DNA of 64,000 nt from Hyphomicrobiales bacterium (lineage in GTDB: Bacteria; Pseudomonadota; Alphaproteobacteria; Rhizobiales; Devosiaceae), in assembly GCA_900470445.1 (NCBI GenBank), contig UCAU01000004.1, forward strand, positions 148,371 to 212,370. The letters run 5' to 3'. Every line of letters begins with the position of its first letter. Within the stretch, counting starts at the first letter, position 1. The position numbers and the translations under genes are program-made. Below, piece after piece: positions 18,394 through 26,972 of the stretch. Under the pieces are notes generated by a model that saw nothing but the letters and a program-made list of their open reading frames with translations, was not told where the DNA came from and did not search any database.

Positions 18394-20067
18394 CTACATA
18401 TTCCCGTACATTGGACCCTCACCGCCCTGTGGCGGCACCCAGGTAATGTTCTGGTTGGGGTCTTTGATGTCGCAGGTTTTACAGTGGACGCAATTGGCGG
18501 CGTTGATCTGGAAGCGGGGGCCGGTGGGCTCTTCGATCCATTCATAGACGCCGGCGGGGCAATAGCGGGCCGAGGGGCCGGCATAGATATCGTGTTCGGA
18601 TGATTTTTGCAGCGCGGGATCGGCGACCAGCAAATGGCTGGGCTGGTCTTCGCTGTGGTTGGTGTTGGAAATGAACACCGAGGCCAGGCGATCGAAGGTC
18701 AGCACGCCATCGGGCTTGGGATAGGCGATGGGTTGGTGGGCGCCGGCGGGGTCGAGCGTGGCGGAATCGGGCTTGCCGTGGCCGAGCGTGCCAAAGGGGG
18801 ACCAGCCGTTGCAGAGGGTGGTCAGCCACATGTCGATACCAGCCAGCGCTATGCCGGCAATGGTGCCGAAGCGGGACCAGAGCGGCTTGACATTGCGGAC
18901 GGGATTGAGGTCGCGGCCGATGGGGCCGTTGCGCCAATTGGCTTCGTATTCCATCAATTCGTCGCCGGAGCGGCCGGCGGCCAGCGCGGCGAGGGCTGCG
19001 TCGGCGGCTTGGATGCCTGAGAGCACGGCATTATGGCTGCCCTTGATGCGGGGCAGATTGATGAAGCCGGCGGCGCAGCCGAGTAGCGCTCCCCCGGGGA
19101 AGGTCAGCCTGGGCACCGATTGGTAGCCGCCTTCGGTGATGGCGCGGGCGCCATAGCTGAGGCGGGTGGCGCCGGCGAAGGTTTTGGCGACGGCCGGGTG
19201 CGTCTTGAAACGCTGGAATTCTTCGTAAGGCGAGAGATAGGGATTGGCGTAATCGAGGTGGACGACGAGGCCCACGGCGACCTTGTTGTCCTCCAGGTGA
19301 TAGAGGAAGCTGCCGCCGCCGGTGCTGTTATCGAGGGGCCAGCCGAAGCTGTGCTGGACGAGGCCCTTTTGATGCTGCTCGGGTGCGACTTCCCAGATTT
19401 CCTTGAGGCCGAGGCCGAATTTGGGGGGCTCATGGCCCTGATCGAGCCCGAAACGGGCGATGGCCAGCTTGCTCAATGAGCCGCGGGCGCCTTCGGCCAG
19501 CAACACATATTTGCCGAGCAGGGCCATGCCGCGGGCGAAATTGGGGCCGGGTGTGCCATCGGGTTCAAGGCCCATATCGCCGGTGGCGACGCCGATGAGG
19601 GCGCCGTTGTCATAGAGCAATTCGGCGGCGGCGAAGCCGGGATAGATTTCGACGCCGAGCGCCATGGCCTTGTCGGCCAGCCAGCGGCAGACTTCGCCCA
19701 GTGAGACGATGAAACTGCCATGGTTGTGCATCAGCGGGGGCATGAGGCGCATCAGCCAGGCGGGGATGGCGGTGGCGCTGGTTTTGCTGAGGAACAGGAA
19801 GCGATCCTGGGCGACAGGCGTGCGAAAGGGGTGATCGGGTTCGTCGCGCCAGCCGGGCAGCAGGGCGTCGATGCCGATGGGGTCGACGACAGCGCCCGAG
19901 ATGATATGGGCACCGACTTCGGCGCCTTTTTCGAGCACGACGACGGCAAGGTCGGGATTGTTCTGTTTGAGGCGGATGGCGGCGGCGAGGCCGGCCGGGC
20001 CGGCGCCGACGATGACGACGTCGAATGCCATGCTTTCGCGGTCATCCAGACCCCCCGTGTCAGCCAT
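18394..20067 (-). CDS. Electron transfer flavoprotein-ubiquinone oxidoreductase
   Basis: A 557-aa FAD and 4Fe-4S enzyme bound to the inner membrane that passes electrons from ETF (reduced by acyl-CoA dehydrogenases) to ubiquinone. The N-terminus has AFDVVIVGAGPAGLAAAIRL; the middle has SYGARAITEGGYQSVP and GCAAGFINLPRIKGSHNA; the C-terminus holds the cluster cysteines in CPAGVYEW and NCVHCKTCDIKDP, ending PQGGEGPMYGNM as in the family. I chose ATG at 20067; a TTG at 20085 would add six residues and a later ATG at 20031 would remove the short leader before the flavin motif. The gene serves the branched-chain and odd-chain acyl-CoA oxidation that feeds the neighbouring propionyl-CoA genes. Confidence 0.93.
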   Translation of the reverse strand: MADTGGLDDRESMAFDVVIVGAGPAGLAAAIRLKQNNPDLAVVVLEKGAEVGAHIISGAVVDPIGIDALLPGWRDEPDHPFRTPVAQDRFLFLSKTSATAIPAWLMRLMPPLMHNHGSFIVSLGEVCRWLADKAMALGVEIYPGFAAAELLYDNGALIGVATGDMGLEPDGTPGPNFARGMALLGKYVLLAEGARGSLSKLAIARFGLDQGHEPPKFGLGLKEIWEVAPEQHQKGLVQHSFGWPLDNSTGGGSFLYHLEDNKVAVGLVVHLDYANPYLSPYEEFQRFKTHPAVAKTFAGATRLSYGARAITEGGYQSVPRLTFPGGALLGCAAGFINLPRIKGSHNAVLSGIQAADAALAALAAGRSGDELMEYEANWRNGPIGRDLNPVRNVKPLWSRFGTIAGIALAGIDMWLTTLCNGWSPFGTLGHGKPDSATLDPAGAHQPIAYPKPDGVLTFDRLASVFISNTNHSEDQPSHLLVADPALQKSSEHDIYAGPSARYCPAGVYEWIEEPTGPRFQINAANCVHCKTCDIKDPNQNITWVPPQGGEGPMYGNM

Positions 20068-20239
20068 CCCAACCTGTTCCCGCAAGTGTTCTCAACGCTG
20101 CCCAATTAGCAGCAATGGGACCGCTTGGCCCGTGTTTTCTGAGGCGGCGCGGCGGGAAGAAAAACTTCGTTGGGCGGGGGTGAATGGGCGCGTACCATTG
20201 ACTGGTCTGCCTTTGTGTTTCCCTGCCGAGAGTTTTTTT

Positions 20240-20740
20240 ATGTCTGACGCTGCCGCGCCCGAACGGGTTATCGATGTTCGTACCTTCTGGCAGGCGGTGG
20301 GCCTGCGGGCGGTCGGCACAGCCATTGTTACCGCCGAAGCGGGGGACGGTCCGCGCGGGTTTCTGGCGCTGTCGGCAACGCATTTGTCGGCCGAGCCGCC
20401 GCTGATGATGATCTCGGTCGACAAGAAAACCTCGGCGTTGCAGACCATTCTCGATGCCGGGCATTTTGCCATCAATTATCTGGCGAGCGGGCAGGCGGAC
20501 CTTGCCGGACCGTTTGGCGGCAAGGGTGAGCTCAAGGGCGCCGATCGGTTTCAATTGGGGCACTGGGGCAGGCTCGCGACAGGGGCGCCGGTGCTGGAAG
20601 GGGCGGCGGGGGTGATCGATTGCCGGGTGGAGGAAGTGATCGAGCGGTTTGGTACGGCGATCATTCTGGGCCGGGTGGTGGACTTCAGTGCAACGCCGGA
20701 TGTGACGCCGCTAGTGTCCTACAAAGGCGGAACTCTGTGA
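20240..20740 (+). CDS. Flavin reductase-like FMN-binding protein
   Basis: A 166-aa protein of the DIM6/NtaB flavin-reductase fold, which reduces FMN or FAD with NAD(P)H for a partner monooxygenase, or is a flavoprotein itself. Family marks are FWQAVGLRAVGTAIVTAEAG, GFLALSATHLSAEPPLMMIS, VDKKTSALQTIL, FAINYLASGQADLAGPFGGK and a C-terminal PLVSYKGGTL. The ATG at 20240 is preceded by GAG followed by a run of seven T. No monooxygenase component is adjacent, so the partner is unknown. It faces away from the ETF-QO gene and ends about 90 bases before the LacI-type regulator. Confidence 0.85.
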   Translation: MSDAAAPERVIDVRTFWQAVGLRAVGTAIVTAEAGDGPRGFLALSATHLSAEPPLMMISVDKKTSALQTILDAGHFAINYLASGQADLAGPFGGKGELKGADRFQLGHWGRLATGAPVLEGAAGVIDCRVEEVIERFGTAIILGRVVDFSATPDVTPLVSYKGGTL

Positions 20741-20784
20741 CTCTACCGGCCTAAATTGCGCCTGGGGCTTGCATTGCTCAAAAA

Positions 20785-20799
20785 ACGCAAATATTGCGT
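20785..20799. promoter_or_regulatory. Palindromic operator candidate upstream of lacI-type gene
   Basis: ACGCAA-ATA-TTGCGT is a perfect inverted repeat with 6-base arms and a 3-base spacer, 33 bases before the GTG of the LacI-family gene. The TTGCG half-site recurs three times before the heparinase gene (21945-21972), so I infer that the regulator binds both places and represses itself and the catabolic operon. Confidence 0.6.
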
Positions 20800-20831
20800 A
20801 GATAGGCAATCCTGCCCATCGGAATCGCGAA

Positions 20832-21836
20832 GTGGCCCCGCAGCGGCGCGCAAACCAGTCAGACATAGCCGAGCGCCTTGGTGTTTCGGTGAGCACGGTA
20901 TCGCGCGCGCTGGCCAATGAAATCGGCATTAGCGACGCGGTGCGGCGCGATGTGCAGCGCATGGCGCGGGCGCTGGGCTATAAGAGCAAGCACACCAATG
21001 GCCAAGCCGCCGGCGATAAGCGCGCGGTGGCACTGGTGCCGCTGGGGAGCGCGACGAGCGGGTTATCGGGCTTCTATTTCGGGATTCTGGAAGGCATGCG
21101 GGCACAGGCCGCCGAAATGGGCATGGTGCTCGATGTGCGGCTGGTCAATGAAGCGGTGGTGACGCTCGATCTGATCAAGAAACAGATGGCCCAGACCGAC
21201 GCAGAAGGCGTGTTGCTGGCGGGGATCGACGCCTGGGACGGGCTGGTGCAATGGGCCGATGAGACCGATAGTTCGGTCGTGCTGGTCAATGGCGCGGACC
21301 CCAAAATGCAGGTCAGTGGCGCGGCTCCGGCTAATTTCTACGGCGCCTTCATGGCAACGCAGCGGCTGATCGATGCCGGGCATAGGCGCATTCTGCATTA
21401 TGGGCAAAAGAGCCGGCCGACATTGCTACAGCGGCAGCGCGGCTTTCAGGCAGCGATTGCGGCAAATCCGGGTGTGACCGGGACAGTCGTTTATGGCGCG
21501 GAGTGCCGGACCGAGCAGCTTTTGGCCGATGTGCTGGCCGGTGTGCATGACGTGACGGCTGTGTTCAGTTGGAACGATATTGCAGCGGTGGAGATGCTCG
21601 AGGGGCTCTATGCGGCCGATAGCCCGCTGGTCGAGGGCTTCTCGATCATCGGTTTTGACGACCTGCCGATTGCAGGCATGGCGACGCCGCGGCTGAGCAC
21701 GATACGGGTGGATCGCGAGGCGATTGGGCGCTCGGCCGTGCGGCTGCTGGTGCAGCATATGGATGGCGAACGGGCCGTGCTGCAGGTGGAAACCGGCGTC
21801 AGCATGGTGGCCGGCGAGACTGTGTTCTCGATCTAA
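20832..21836 (+). CDS. LacI-family transcriptional regulator
   Basis: A 334-aa repressor. Residues about 8-60 are the DNA-binding headpiece: QSDIAERLGVSVSTVSRALA followed by a hinge helix region VQRMARALGYKSKH. The rest is the sugar-sensing periplasmic-binding-like domain, with ALVPLGSATSGLSGFYFGIL, GHRRILHYGQKS, AVFSWNDIAAVEMLEGLYA, and GFDDLPIAGMATPRLSTIRVD. The start is GTG at 20832. Palindromic TTGCG-type sites lie in front of this gene and in front of the heparinase gene 245 bases downstream, both on the same strand, which points to local control of the oligosaccharide locus with a sugar or breakdown product as inducer. Confidence 0.92.
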   Translation: MAPQRRANQSDIAERLGVSVSTVSRALANEIGISDAVRRDVQRMARALGYKSKHTNGQAAGDKRAVALVPLGSATSGLSGFYFGILEGMRAQAAEMGMVLDVRLVNEAVVTLDLIKKQMAQTDAEGVLLAGIDAWDGLVQWADETDSSVVLVNGADPKMQVSGAAPANFYGAFMATQRLIDAGHRRILHYGQKSRPTLLQRQRGFQAAIAANPGVTGTVVYGAECRTEQLLADVLAGVHDVTAVFSWNDIAAVEMLEGLYAADSPLVEGFSIIGFDDLPIAGMATPRLSTIRVDREAIGRSAVRLLVQHMDGERAVLQVETGVSMVAGETVFSI

Positions 21837-21944
21837 ATCAGCGTTCTGATTTCAAAATTCATCATCACCTTTTGGGTGCACGGGACGGGTTTTCCACACT
21901 CGTACCGGGCCATCCCTTTGGGTTTTCTACGAAAAATGAACAAA

Positions 21945-21972
21945 TTTGCGTAATTTGCGCTATTTGCGCAAA
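21945..21972 (+). promoter_or_regulatory. Three phased TTTGCG operator half-sites before catabolic operon
   Basis: TTTGCGTAA, TTTGCGCTA and TTTGCGCAAA follow one another with an exact 9-base period (21945, 21954, 21963). The last contains the 10-bp palindrome TTTGCGCAAA. The half-site matches the arms of the palindrome at 20785-20799. A weak promoter could overlap just downstream (TTGATT at 21977, TAGCGT at 22000, 17-base spacing). The block sits 109 bases before the TTG start of the heparinase gene and is the likely control site of the operon. Confidence 0.6.
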
Positions 21973-22080
21973 GTGCTTGATTTTGCAAATCTTGTGAAAT
22001 AGCGTGGCCCTCGTTGAACTGGATGGCAAAAAGATCGCGTTGAGCGACGGATGTCCGGGTTGAGTATGTAGGAGGGCGGC

Positions 22081-23889
22081 TTGGATTTGCGGCGCTGGAA
22101 CGTCAAACATGTTCGCATGACGCTCGACGGCGCGGCTGCCTTTGCGCCGTTTACGCGTGATGTTGCCGAAATTCGGGCGCAGGTGGGATCGCAGGCCATC
22201 GAGGCTTTGCTCGAACGCGCCCGCGCCGATATCGGCGCTGATATTCCCGCGCTGCCGGCCGAACTCTATCTTGAATATCAGCGGACCGGGCGGCGCGAGG
22301 GCTATGAAGATGCCCAGCGCGCGCGGCGCAATATGCTCTATCGGCTGACGCTGGCCGAATGGCTGGAGCGGAACGGGGAATTCGTAGCGGCGGCGGAAAA
22401 CCTGTTGTGGGCGCGGCTGGAAGAGACCAATTGGGCCTGGCCGGCGCATGCGCGAACACTGGATTTTCCCGATCGGCCGACGGTTGATCTGGCGGCGGCG
22501 ATGAGCGGGCTTGATCTGGCCGAGGCCGATTATCTGCTGGGCGACAAGCTCTCGCCGGAGTTGCGGGCGCGCATTCGCAGCGAGACTAACCGGCGCATAA
22601 TTGCGCCCTTTCTTGAGCGCAATGATCATTGGTGGCTGCATACGACGCCAGCCAAGCAGGTCAATAACTGGACCGCCGTGTGCGTGGCCGGTGTGGTTGG
22701 TGCGGCGTGTTATTTCGAGACGGATCTCGATCGGCTGGCCGAAATCATCACGCGCGGGCTGCATAGCCTTGCGGACTATCTGGACACGTTCGACAGCCAG
22801 GGTGGCTCGTCCGAGGGGCCGGATTACTGGTCCTATGGCTTTGGTAATTATGTGGTGTTGGCGCATTTGCTGGCAGAGCGGACGGGCGGGCAGATCGATC
22901 TGCTGGACTTGCCCATTGTGCGCGAGATTGCGCAATTCCCGGTGCGGACTGTGTTGACGCAGGGGGTGTGGGCGAGCTTTTCGGATTCCGACAGCAATCC
23001 CAGTTTTCATCCCGGTCTATTGTCCTATCTGGCCAAGAACCTCGATCTGCCGGCGCTGACCGAATTGGGCACGCGCAATGACTTTGGCGTGCAGATGTTC
23101 AACCAGTTCGTCTGGCCACTGCGCCAATATGACTGGCCGCTGCCGGACAAGGGCGTGGCTTTTGGCGGAACGCCTCATGACTGGTTCGCCGATATGGGCT
23201 GGATGATCTCCCGGCTTGATCCCACCGATCCCAAATCGCTGCGGCTCGCCATCAAGGGTGGACATAATGACGAGATGCACAACCAGAACGATGTCGGCTC
23301 GCTGATCGTCGTGCAGGGCGGCAAGGTGGTGCTGACTGATCCGGGGCGGGGGCGCTATTCCAAGGCCTATTTCGGGCCCGAGCGCTACGCCAATATCATG
23401 ACCTCGTCGCGCGGCCATTCGGTGCCGGTGGTCAATGGCTTCGAGCAGGCCGAAGGCGCCGAGCGCGCCGCCAAGGTGCTGAGCCACAGCAATGGGGCCG
23501 ACCGCGATGAGCTGGCGCTGGACATGGCGGCGGCCTATCCGGCGGAGGCGGGTTTGAGCCAATTGCAGCGCAGAGTGTCGTTTGACCGGCATGAGCCGGG
23601 CGGACGGATCGCGCTCAATGACAGTTTTGTTTTTGGCGGGGAGGGCGGCGCCTTTCAATCGGTGCTGGTGACCCCGCTCGCGGTGGATATCGGGACCGAG
23701 GAAGTGCGGATCGGCGGGGCCGATGGCGGGGTGAAAGTCCGGTTTGACGCCAGCCAGGTCGAGGTCAGCACCGAGCATCATGCCGGTGTCGAAAAACAAT
23801 ATGCGCCATCGGTCGATCTGACTCGGGTGCTGTTCGCTGCCCGCAGGGCCGGGCAGGGAGAGGTTGCGCTCGATATCACCCCGATCTGA
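22081..23889 (+). CDS. Heparinase II/III-like polysaccharide lyase
   Basis: A 602-aa protein with an N-terminal alpha/alpha-toroid (about 40-330) and a C-terminal heparinase II/III beta-sandwich (about 370-600), the layout of lyases that cut uronic-acid-containing glycans by beta-elimination. Toroid marks are LEETNWAWPAHARTLDFPD, WWLHTTPAKQVNNWTAVCVA and GGSSEGPDYWSYGFGNYV, with candidate catalytic Asn/Tyr/His residues. The beta domain opens with GGHNDEMHNQNDVGSLIVVQ, the usual H-x-x-x-D-x-GS pattern, then DPGRGRYSKAYFGPERY. No signal peptide is visible, so it likely acts in the cytoplasm on imported oligosaccharides. The start is TTG at 22081 with a strong AGGAGGG upstream. It leads an operon with a full ABC importer; the exact polysaccharide lyase family and substrate are unknown. 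Confidence 0.85.
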   Translation: MDLRRWNVKHVRMTLDGAAAFAPFTRDVAEIRAQVGSQAIEALLERARADIGADIPALPAELYLEYQRTGRREGYEDAQRARRNMLYRLTLAEWLERNGEFVAAAENLLWARLEETNWAWPAHARTLDFPDRPTVDLAAAMSGLDLAEADYLLGDKLSPELRARIRSETNRRIIAPFLERNDHWWLHTTPAKQVNNWTAVCVAGVVGAACYFETDLDRLAEIITRGLHSLADYLDTFDSQGGSSEGPDYWSYGFGNYVVLAHLLAERTGGQIDLLDLPIVREIAQFPVRTVLTQGVWASFSDSDSNPSFHPGLLSYLAKNLDLPALTELGTRNDFGVQMFNQFVWPLRQYDWPLPDKGVAFGGTPHDWFADMGWMISRLDPTDPKSLRLAIKGGHNDEMHNQNDVGSLIVVQGGKVVLTDPGRGRYSKAYFGPERYANIMTSSRGHSVPVVNGFEQAEGAERAAKVLSHSNGADRDELALDMAAAYPAEAGLSQLQRRVSFDRHEPGGRIALNDSFVFGGEGGAFQSVLVTPLAVDIGTEEVRIGGADGGVKVRFDASQVEVSTEHHAGVEKQYAPSVDLTRVLFAARRAGQGEVALDITPI

Positions 23890-23980
23890 GGGGGAGTTCG
23901 AGGCAGTGGAGTGGCTGATATCGCCGCTCAAAGTGGAAGGAATGACCCGGCGCACAAGCTCCGGGCAAGGGAGGACCACA

Positions 23981-25915
23981 ATGGAACAACAAGACGCCTT
24001 GGTTCGTCGACTTAGCAGGCGGCCCGGCCGCGGATTGGCGGGAGCGGTAGCCCTGGTGGCTCTGCTCGCGGCAGCCGCTCCGGCGCTAGCTCAGCAGCAA
24101 TCGCCTTCGTTGGATGCGCAGGTGGCCAGCGGCGATCTGCCGCCGGTGGCCGAGCGCCTGCCGAGCAATCCGCTGGTGGTGGATGGGCCCAGCCCTGGCC
24201 AATATGGCGGCACCTGGCGCATGGGCATGCGTGGCGGCGGCGACAATGGCATTATCGTCAAGACCGTGGCCTATGAAGGACTGGTTCGCTACGACCACGA
24301 ATGGAAAGGGGTGCTCCCCAACCTGGCTGAGTCCTGGGAAGTCAGTGCCGACGCCAAGGAATATACGTTCAAGCTGCGCGATGGTGTGAAGTGGTCGGAT
24401 GGCACGCCCTTCACCACCGAGGACATCGCCTTTGCGGTCGAGATGTATCAAGACCCCGATTATGCGGCCAATAGCTGGATCGACAATGCCAACAATCCGG
24501 TGCATCTGGAAGTCATCGATCCGCTGACCTTCAAGTTCAAATTCGACAAGCCCAATGGCATGCTGCTCGAGACCATGGCGAGTGTCGAAGGCCAGCACAT
24601 CACCTCGCTGCAGAAGAAATATTGCAGCCAGTTCTACCCGAAATATAACGAGAACGCTGCGGCCGAGGCTCAGGCCAAGGGCTTTGCCAGCTGGGCGTTG
24701 TATATGCAGGATCGCTGCGCCTGGGGCTGGGAAACCATCCGCTTCTCCAATCCCGAACTGCCCAATATCTATCCCTGGGTGATCGAGACGCCGCTGACGG
24801 CCAATGCTGCCCGCGTGACCTGGAAGCGCAATCCCTATTATTGGAAGGTCGATAGCGAAGGCAATCAGCTGCCCTATATCGACAATGTCGATATGCGGGT
24901 CAGCGAGAGTATCGAAGAGCTGACGCTGCTGGCGCTCAATGGCGAGATCGATTTCCAGGAACGCCATATTGCCACCAATGTGAATAAGCCGCTGTTCTTC
25001 GACGGGCAGGAACAGGGTGACTATCACCTGGGCGAGGTCATTCCCTCGGCCTCCAACACGCTGGTTTTGCAGCTTAATTTGAACCATGAGGACCCGGTCA
25101 AGCGCGAGCTTTACCAGAACAAGGATTTCCGTATCGGCATTTCGGAAGCGCTTGATCGCCAGGAGATCGTGGATGTGGTGTTCACCGGCCAGGGCGAACC
25201 CTTCCAGGTCGCACCGCGCCCTGAATCCGCGTTCTACGATGAAGAGCTGGCCAAGCAATATACCGAGTTCAACCCGGAAGAAGCGGTGAAGCGCTTCGAG
25301 GCGGCCGGACTGACCGAAACCAATGGTGACGGCATTCGCCTGATGAGCAATGGCCAGCCGGTCAAGATCACGGTCGATGTCATTTCCGCCCTGCGGCCGG
25401 AATGGATCGATATTCTCGAAATCATGCAATTGCAGCTGGCCGCTGTCGGGGTGGCGCTCGATATCAACAATATCGACCGCACGCTGTTCTACGAGAAGCG
25501 TCCGAGCAACGACTTTGATGCGCAGGTCTGGGCCGGCGATGGTGGCATCGAGGCCCTGCAGGAGCCGCGCTACTACTTCCCGTTCAGCGATGAAAGCGTA
25601 TGGGCCTATCGCTGGGCACAGTGGTTCCAAGGCACCCGTCCCGAAATCGCCGAAGAACCGGCCGAGTGGGCCAAGCAGCAGATGGACCTCTACAATCAGG
25701 TCCGTGCCTCCAGCGATCCCGAGCAGCGTGCTGACCTGTTCCGCCAGATACTGGCGATCACCAAGGAAGAATTCCCGGTGATCGGGGTGAGCCTGATGCC
25801 GAACTCCTATTCGATCGTGCGGAACAACCTCAAGAACGTGCCCGAAACCATGTTCAATGCCTGGCTGTTCCCGACCCCGGCACCCATGGACCCGATCACC
25901 TGGTATTTCGAGTGA
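23981..25915 (+). CDS. Family-5 ABC importer solute-binding protein
   Basis: A 644-aa periplasmic receptor of the peptide/nickel/opine class (SBP_bac_5). It has a Sec signal with a twin-arginine-like RRPGR run and hydrophobic core (AGAVALVALLAAAAPALAQQ), then PSPGQYGGTWRMGMRGGG, YEGLVRYDHEWKGVLPNLAESW, YTFKLRDGVKWSDGTPFT and FRIGISEALDRQEIVDVVF. Length is greater than DppA (about 535 aa), as for the subclass that takes oligosaccharides in Rhizobiales and Thermotoga. The ATG at 23981 follows GGGAGGA. It lies between the lyase gene and two permeases and two ATPases, so it belongs to a complete five-part importer; the genetic setting favours an oligosaccharide over a peptide. Confidence 0.9.
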   Translation: MEQQDALVRRLSRRPGRGLAGAVALVALLAAAAPALAQQQSPSLDAQVASGDLPPVAERLPSNPLVVDGPSPGQYGGTWRMGMRGGGDNGIIVKTVAYEGLVRYDHEWKGVLPNLAESWEVSADAKEYTFKLRDGVKWSDGTPFTTEDIAFAVEMYQDPDYAANSWIDNANNPVHLEVIDPLTFKFKFDKPNGMLLETMASVEGQHITSLQKKYCSQFYPKYNENAAAEAQAKGFASWALYMQDRCAWGWETIRFSNPELPNIYPWVIETPLTANAARVTWKRNPYYWKVDSEGNQLPYIDNVDMRVSESIEELTLLALNGEIDFQERHIATNVNKPLFFDGQEQGDYHLGEVIPSASNTLVLQLNLNHEDPVKRELYQNKDFRIGISEALDRQEIVDVVFTGQGEPFQVAPRPESAFYDEELAKQYTEFNPEEAVKRFEAAGLTETNGDGIRLMSNGQPVKITVDVISALRPEWIDILEIMQLQLAAVGVALDINNIDRTLFYEKRPSNDFDAQVWAGDGGIEALQEPRYYFPFSDESVWAYRWAQWFQGTRPEIAEEPAEWAKQQMDLYNQVRASSDPEQRADLFRQILAITKEEFPVIGVSLMPNSYSIVRNNLKNVPETMFNAWLFPTPAPMDPITWYFE

Positions 25916-25982
25916 TCATCTAGCCTTCTCTCCCCGCGGCGCCCGTTGCGTCGCGGGGACCTGAAAATCAAGGCACTCCATC

Positions 25983-26972
25983 ATGTTGCAATTCATCTCC
26001 AAGCGGCTGCTTGCCATGCTGCTGACGATGTTCGCCGTCTCATTCGTGGCCTTCGCCATCATCCAATTGCCGCCTGGCGATTACCTGACCAGCTATATGG
26101 CCTCGCTGGCGGCTACGGGCGAGCAGGTCGATCCCAGGGTGATCGAAAACCTGCGGGCGCAATACGGTCTGGGCGAGCCCTATCTGGTGCAATACTGGAA
26201 ATGGATCAGCGGCGTTGTGGTGGGCAATTTCGGCCAGAGCTTTGAATGGAAGCGGCCGGTTTGGGAACTGATCTGGGGCCGGATCGGCAATTCGTTGCTG
26301 CTTGAAGGGCTGGCCGTTGTCGTGATGTGGCTGGTGGCTTTGCCCATCGGCATCTATGCGGCGGTGCGCAAATATTCGCTGGGCGATTATCTGGCGACGG
26401 TGGGCGGGTTCATTGGCCTCGCCATCCCCAATTTCTTCTTCGCGCTGATCCTGATGTATCTGAGCTTCATCTGGTTCGGCAAAACCATGGGCGGGCTGTT
26501 TTCGCCCGGCTTTGAGGATGCCCATTGGAGCCTGCCGCGCATCTGGGATTTCCTGTCCCATGCCTGGGCGCCGATCCTGGTGCTGGCAACGGCCGGCACG
26601 GCTGAGCTGATCCGCATCCTGCGGGCCAATCTGCTCGATGAATTGCAGAAGCCCTATGTCACCACGGCGCGCGCCAAGGGGCTGCCCGAGTGGAAGGTTA
26701 TTCTGAAATATCCGGTGCGGCTGGCGCTTAATCCGCTGGTCTCGACCATTGGCTGGCTGTTGCCGGCGCTGGTGTCGGGTTCGGTGATCGTGTCGGTGGT
26801 GATGAACCTGCCGACGGCCGGGCCGATGCTGCTGCGCTCGCTGACCACCCAGGACATGTATCTGGCCGGTGCCATCATCCTGCTGCTGAGCATTTTGACG
26901 GTGATTGGCACGATGATTTCGGACGTGCTGCTGGCGCTGATTGACCCCCGTATTCGCTATGGAGGCAAGTGA
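25983..26972 (+). CDS. ABC importer permease, DppB/OppB type
   Basis: A 329-aa inner-membrane permease with about six helices. It begins MLQFISKRLLAMLLTMFAVS, includes GQSFEWKRPVWELIWGRIGN before helix 2, VTTARAKGLPEWKVILKYPV (the EAA-type coupling loop that meets the ATPases) and ends ALIDPRIRYGGK, all standard for the BPD_transp_1 DppB group. The ATG at 25983 comes 67 bases after the binding-protein gene. The stop overlaps the ATG of the second permease (TGATG). Confidence 0.92.
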   Translation: MLQFISKRLLAMLLTMFAVSFVAFAIIQLPPGDYLTSYMASLAATGEQVDPRVIENLRAQYGLGEPYLVQYWKWISGVVVGNFGQSFEWKRPVWELIWGRIGNSLLLEGLAVVVMWLVALPIGIYAAVRKYSLGDYLATVGGFIGLAIPNFFFALILMYLSFIWFGKTMGGLFSPGFEDAHWSLPRIWDFLSHAWAPILVLATAGTAELIRILRANLLDELQKPYVTTARAKGLPEWKVILKYPVRLALNPLVSTIGWLLPALVSGSVIVSVVMNLPTAGPMLLRSLTTQDMYLAGAIILLLSILTVIGTMISDVLLALIDPRIRYGGK

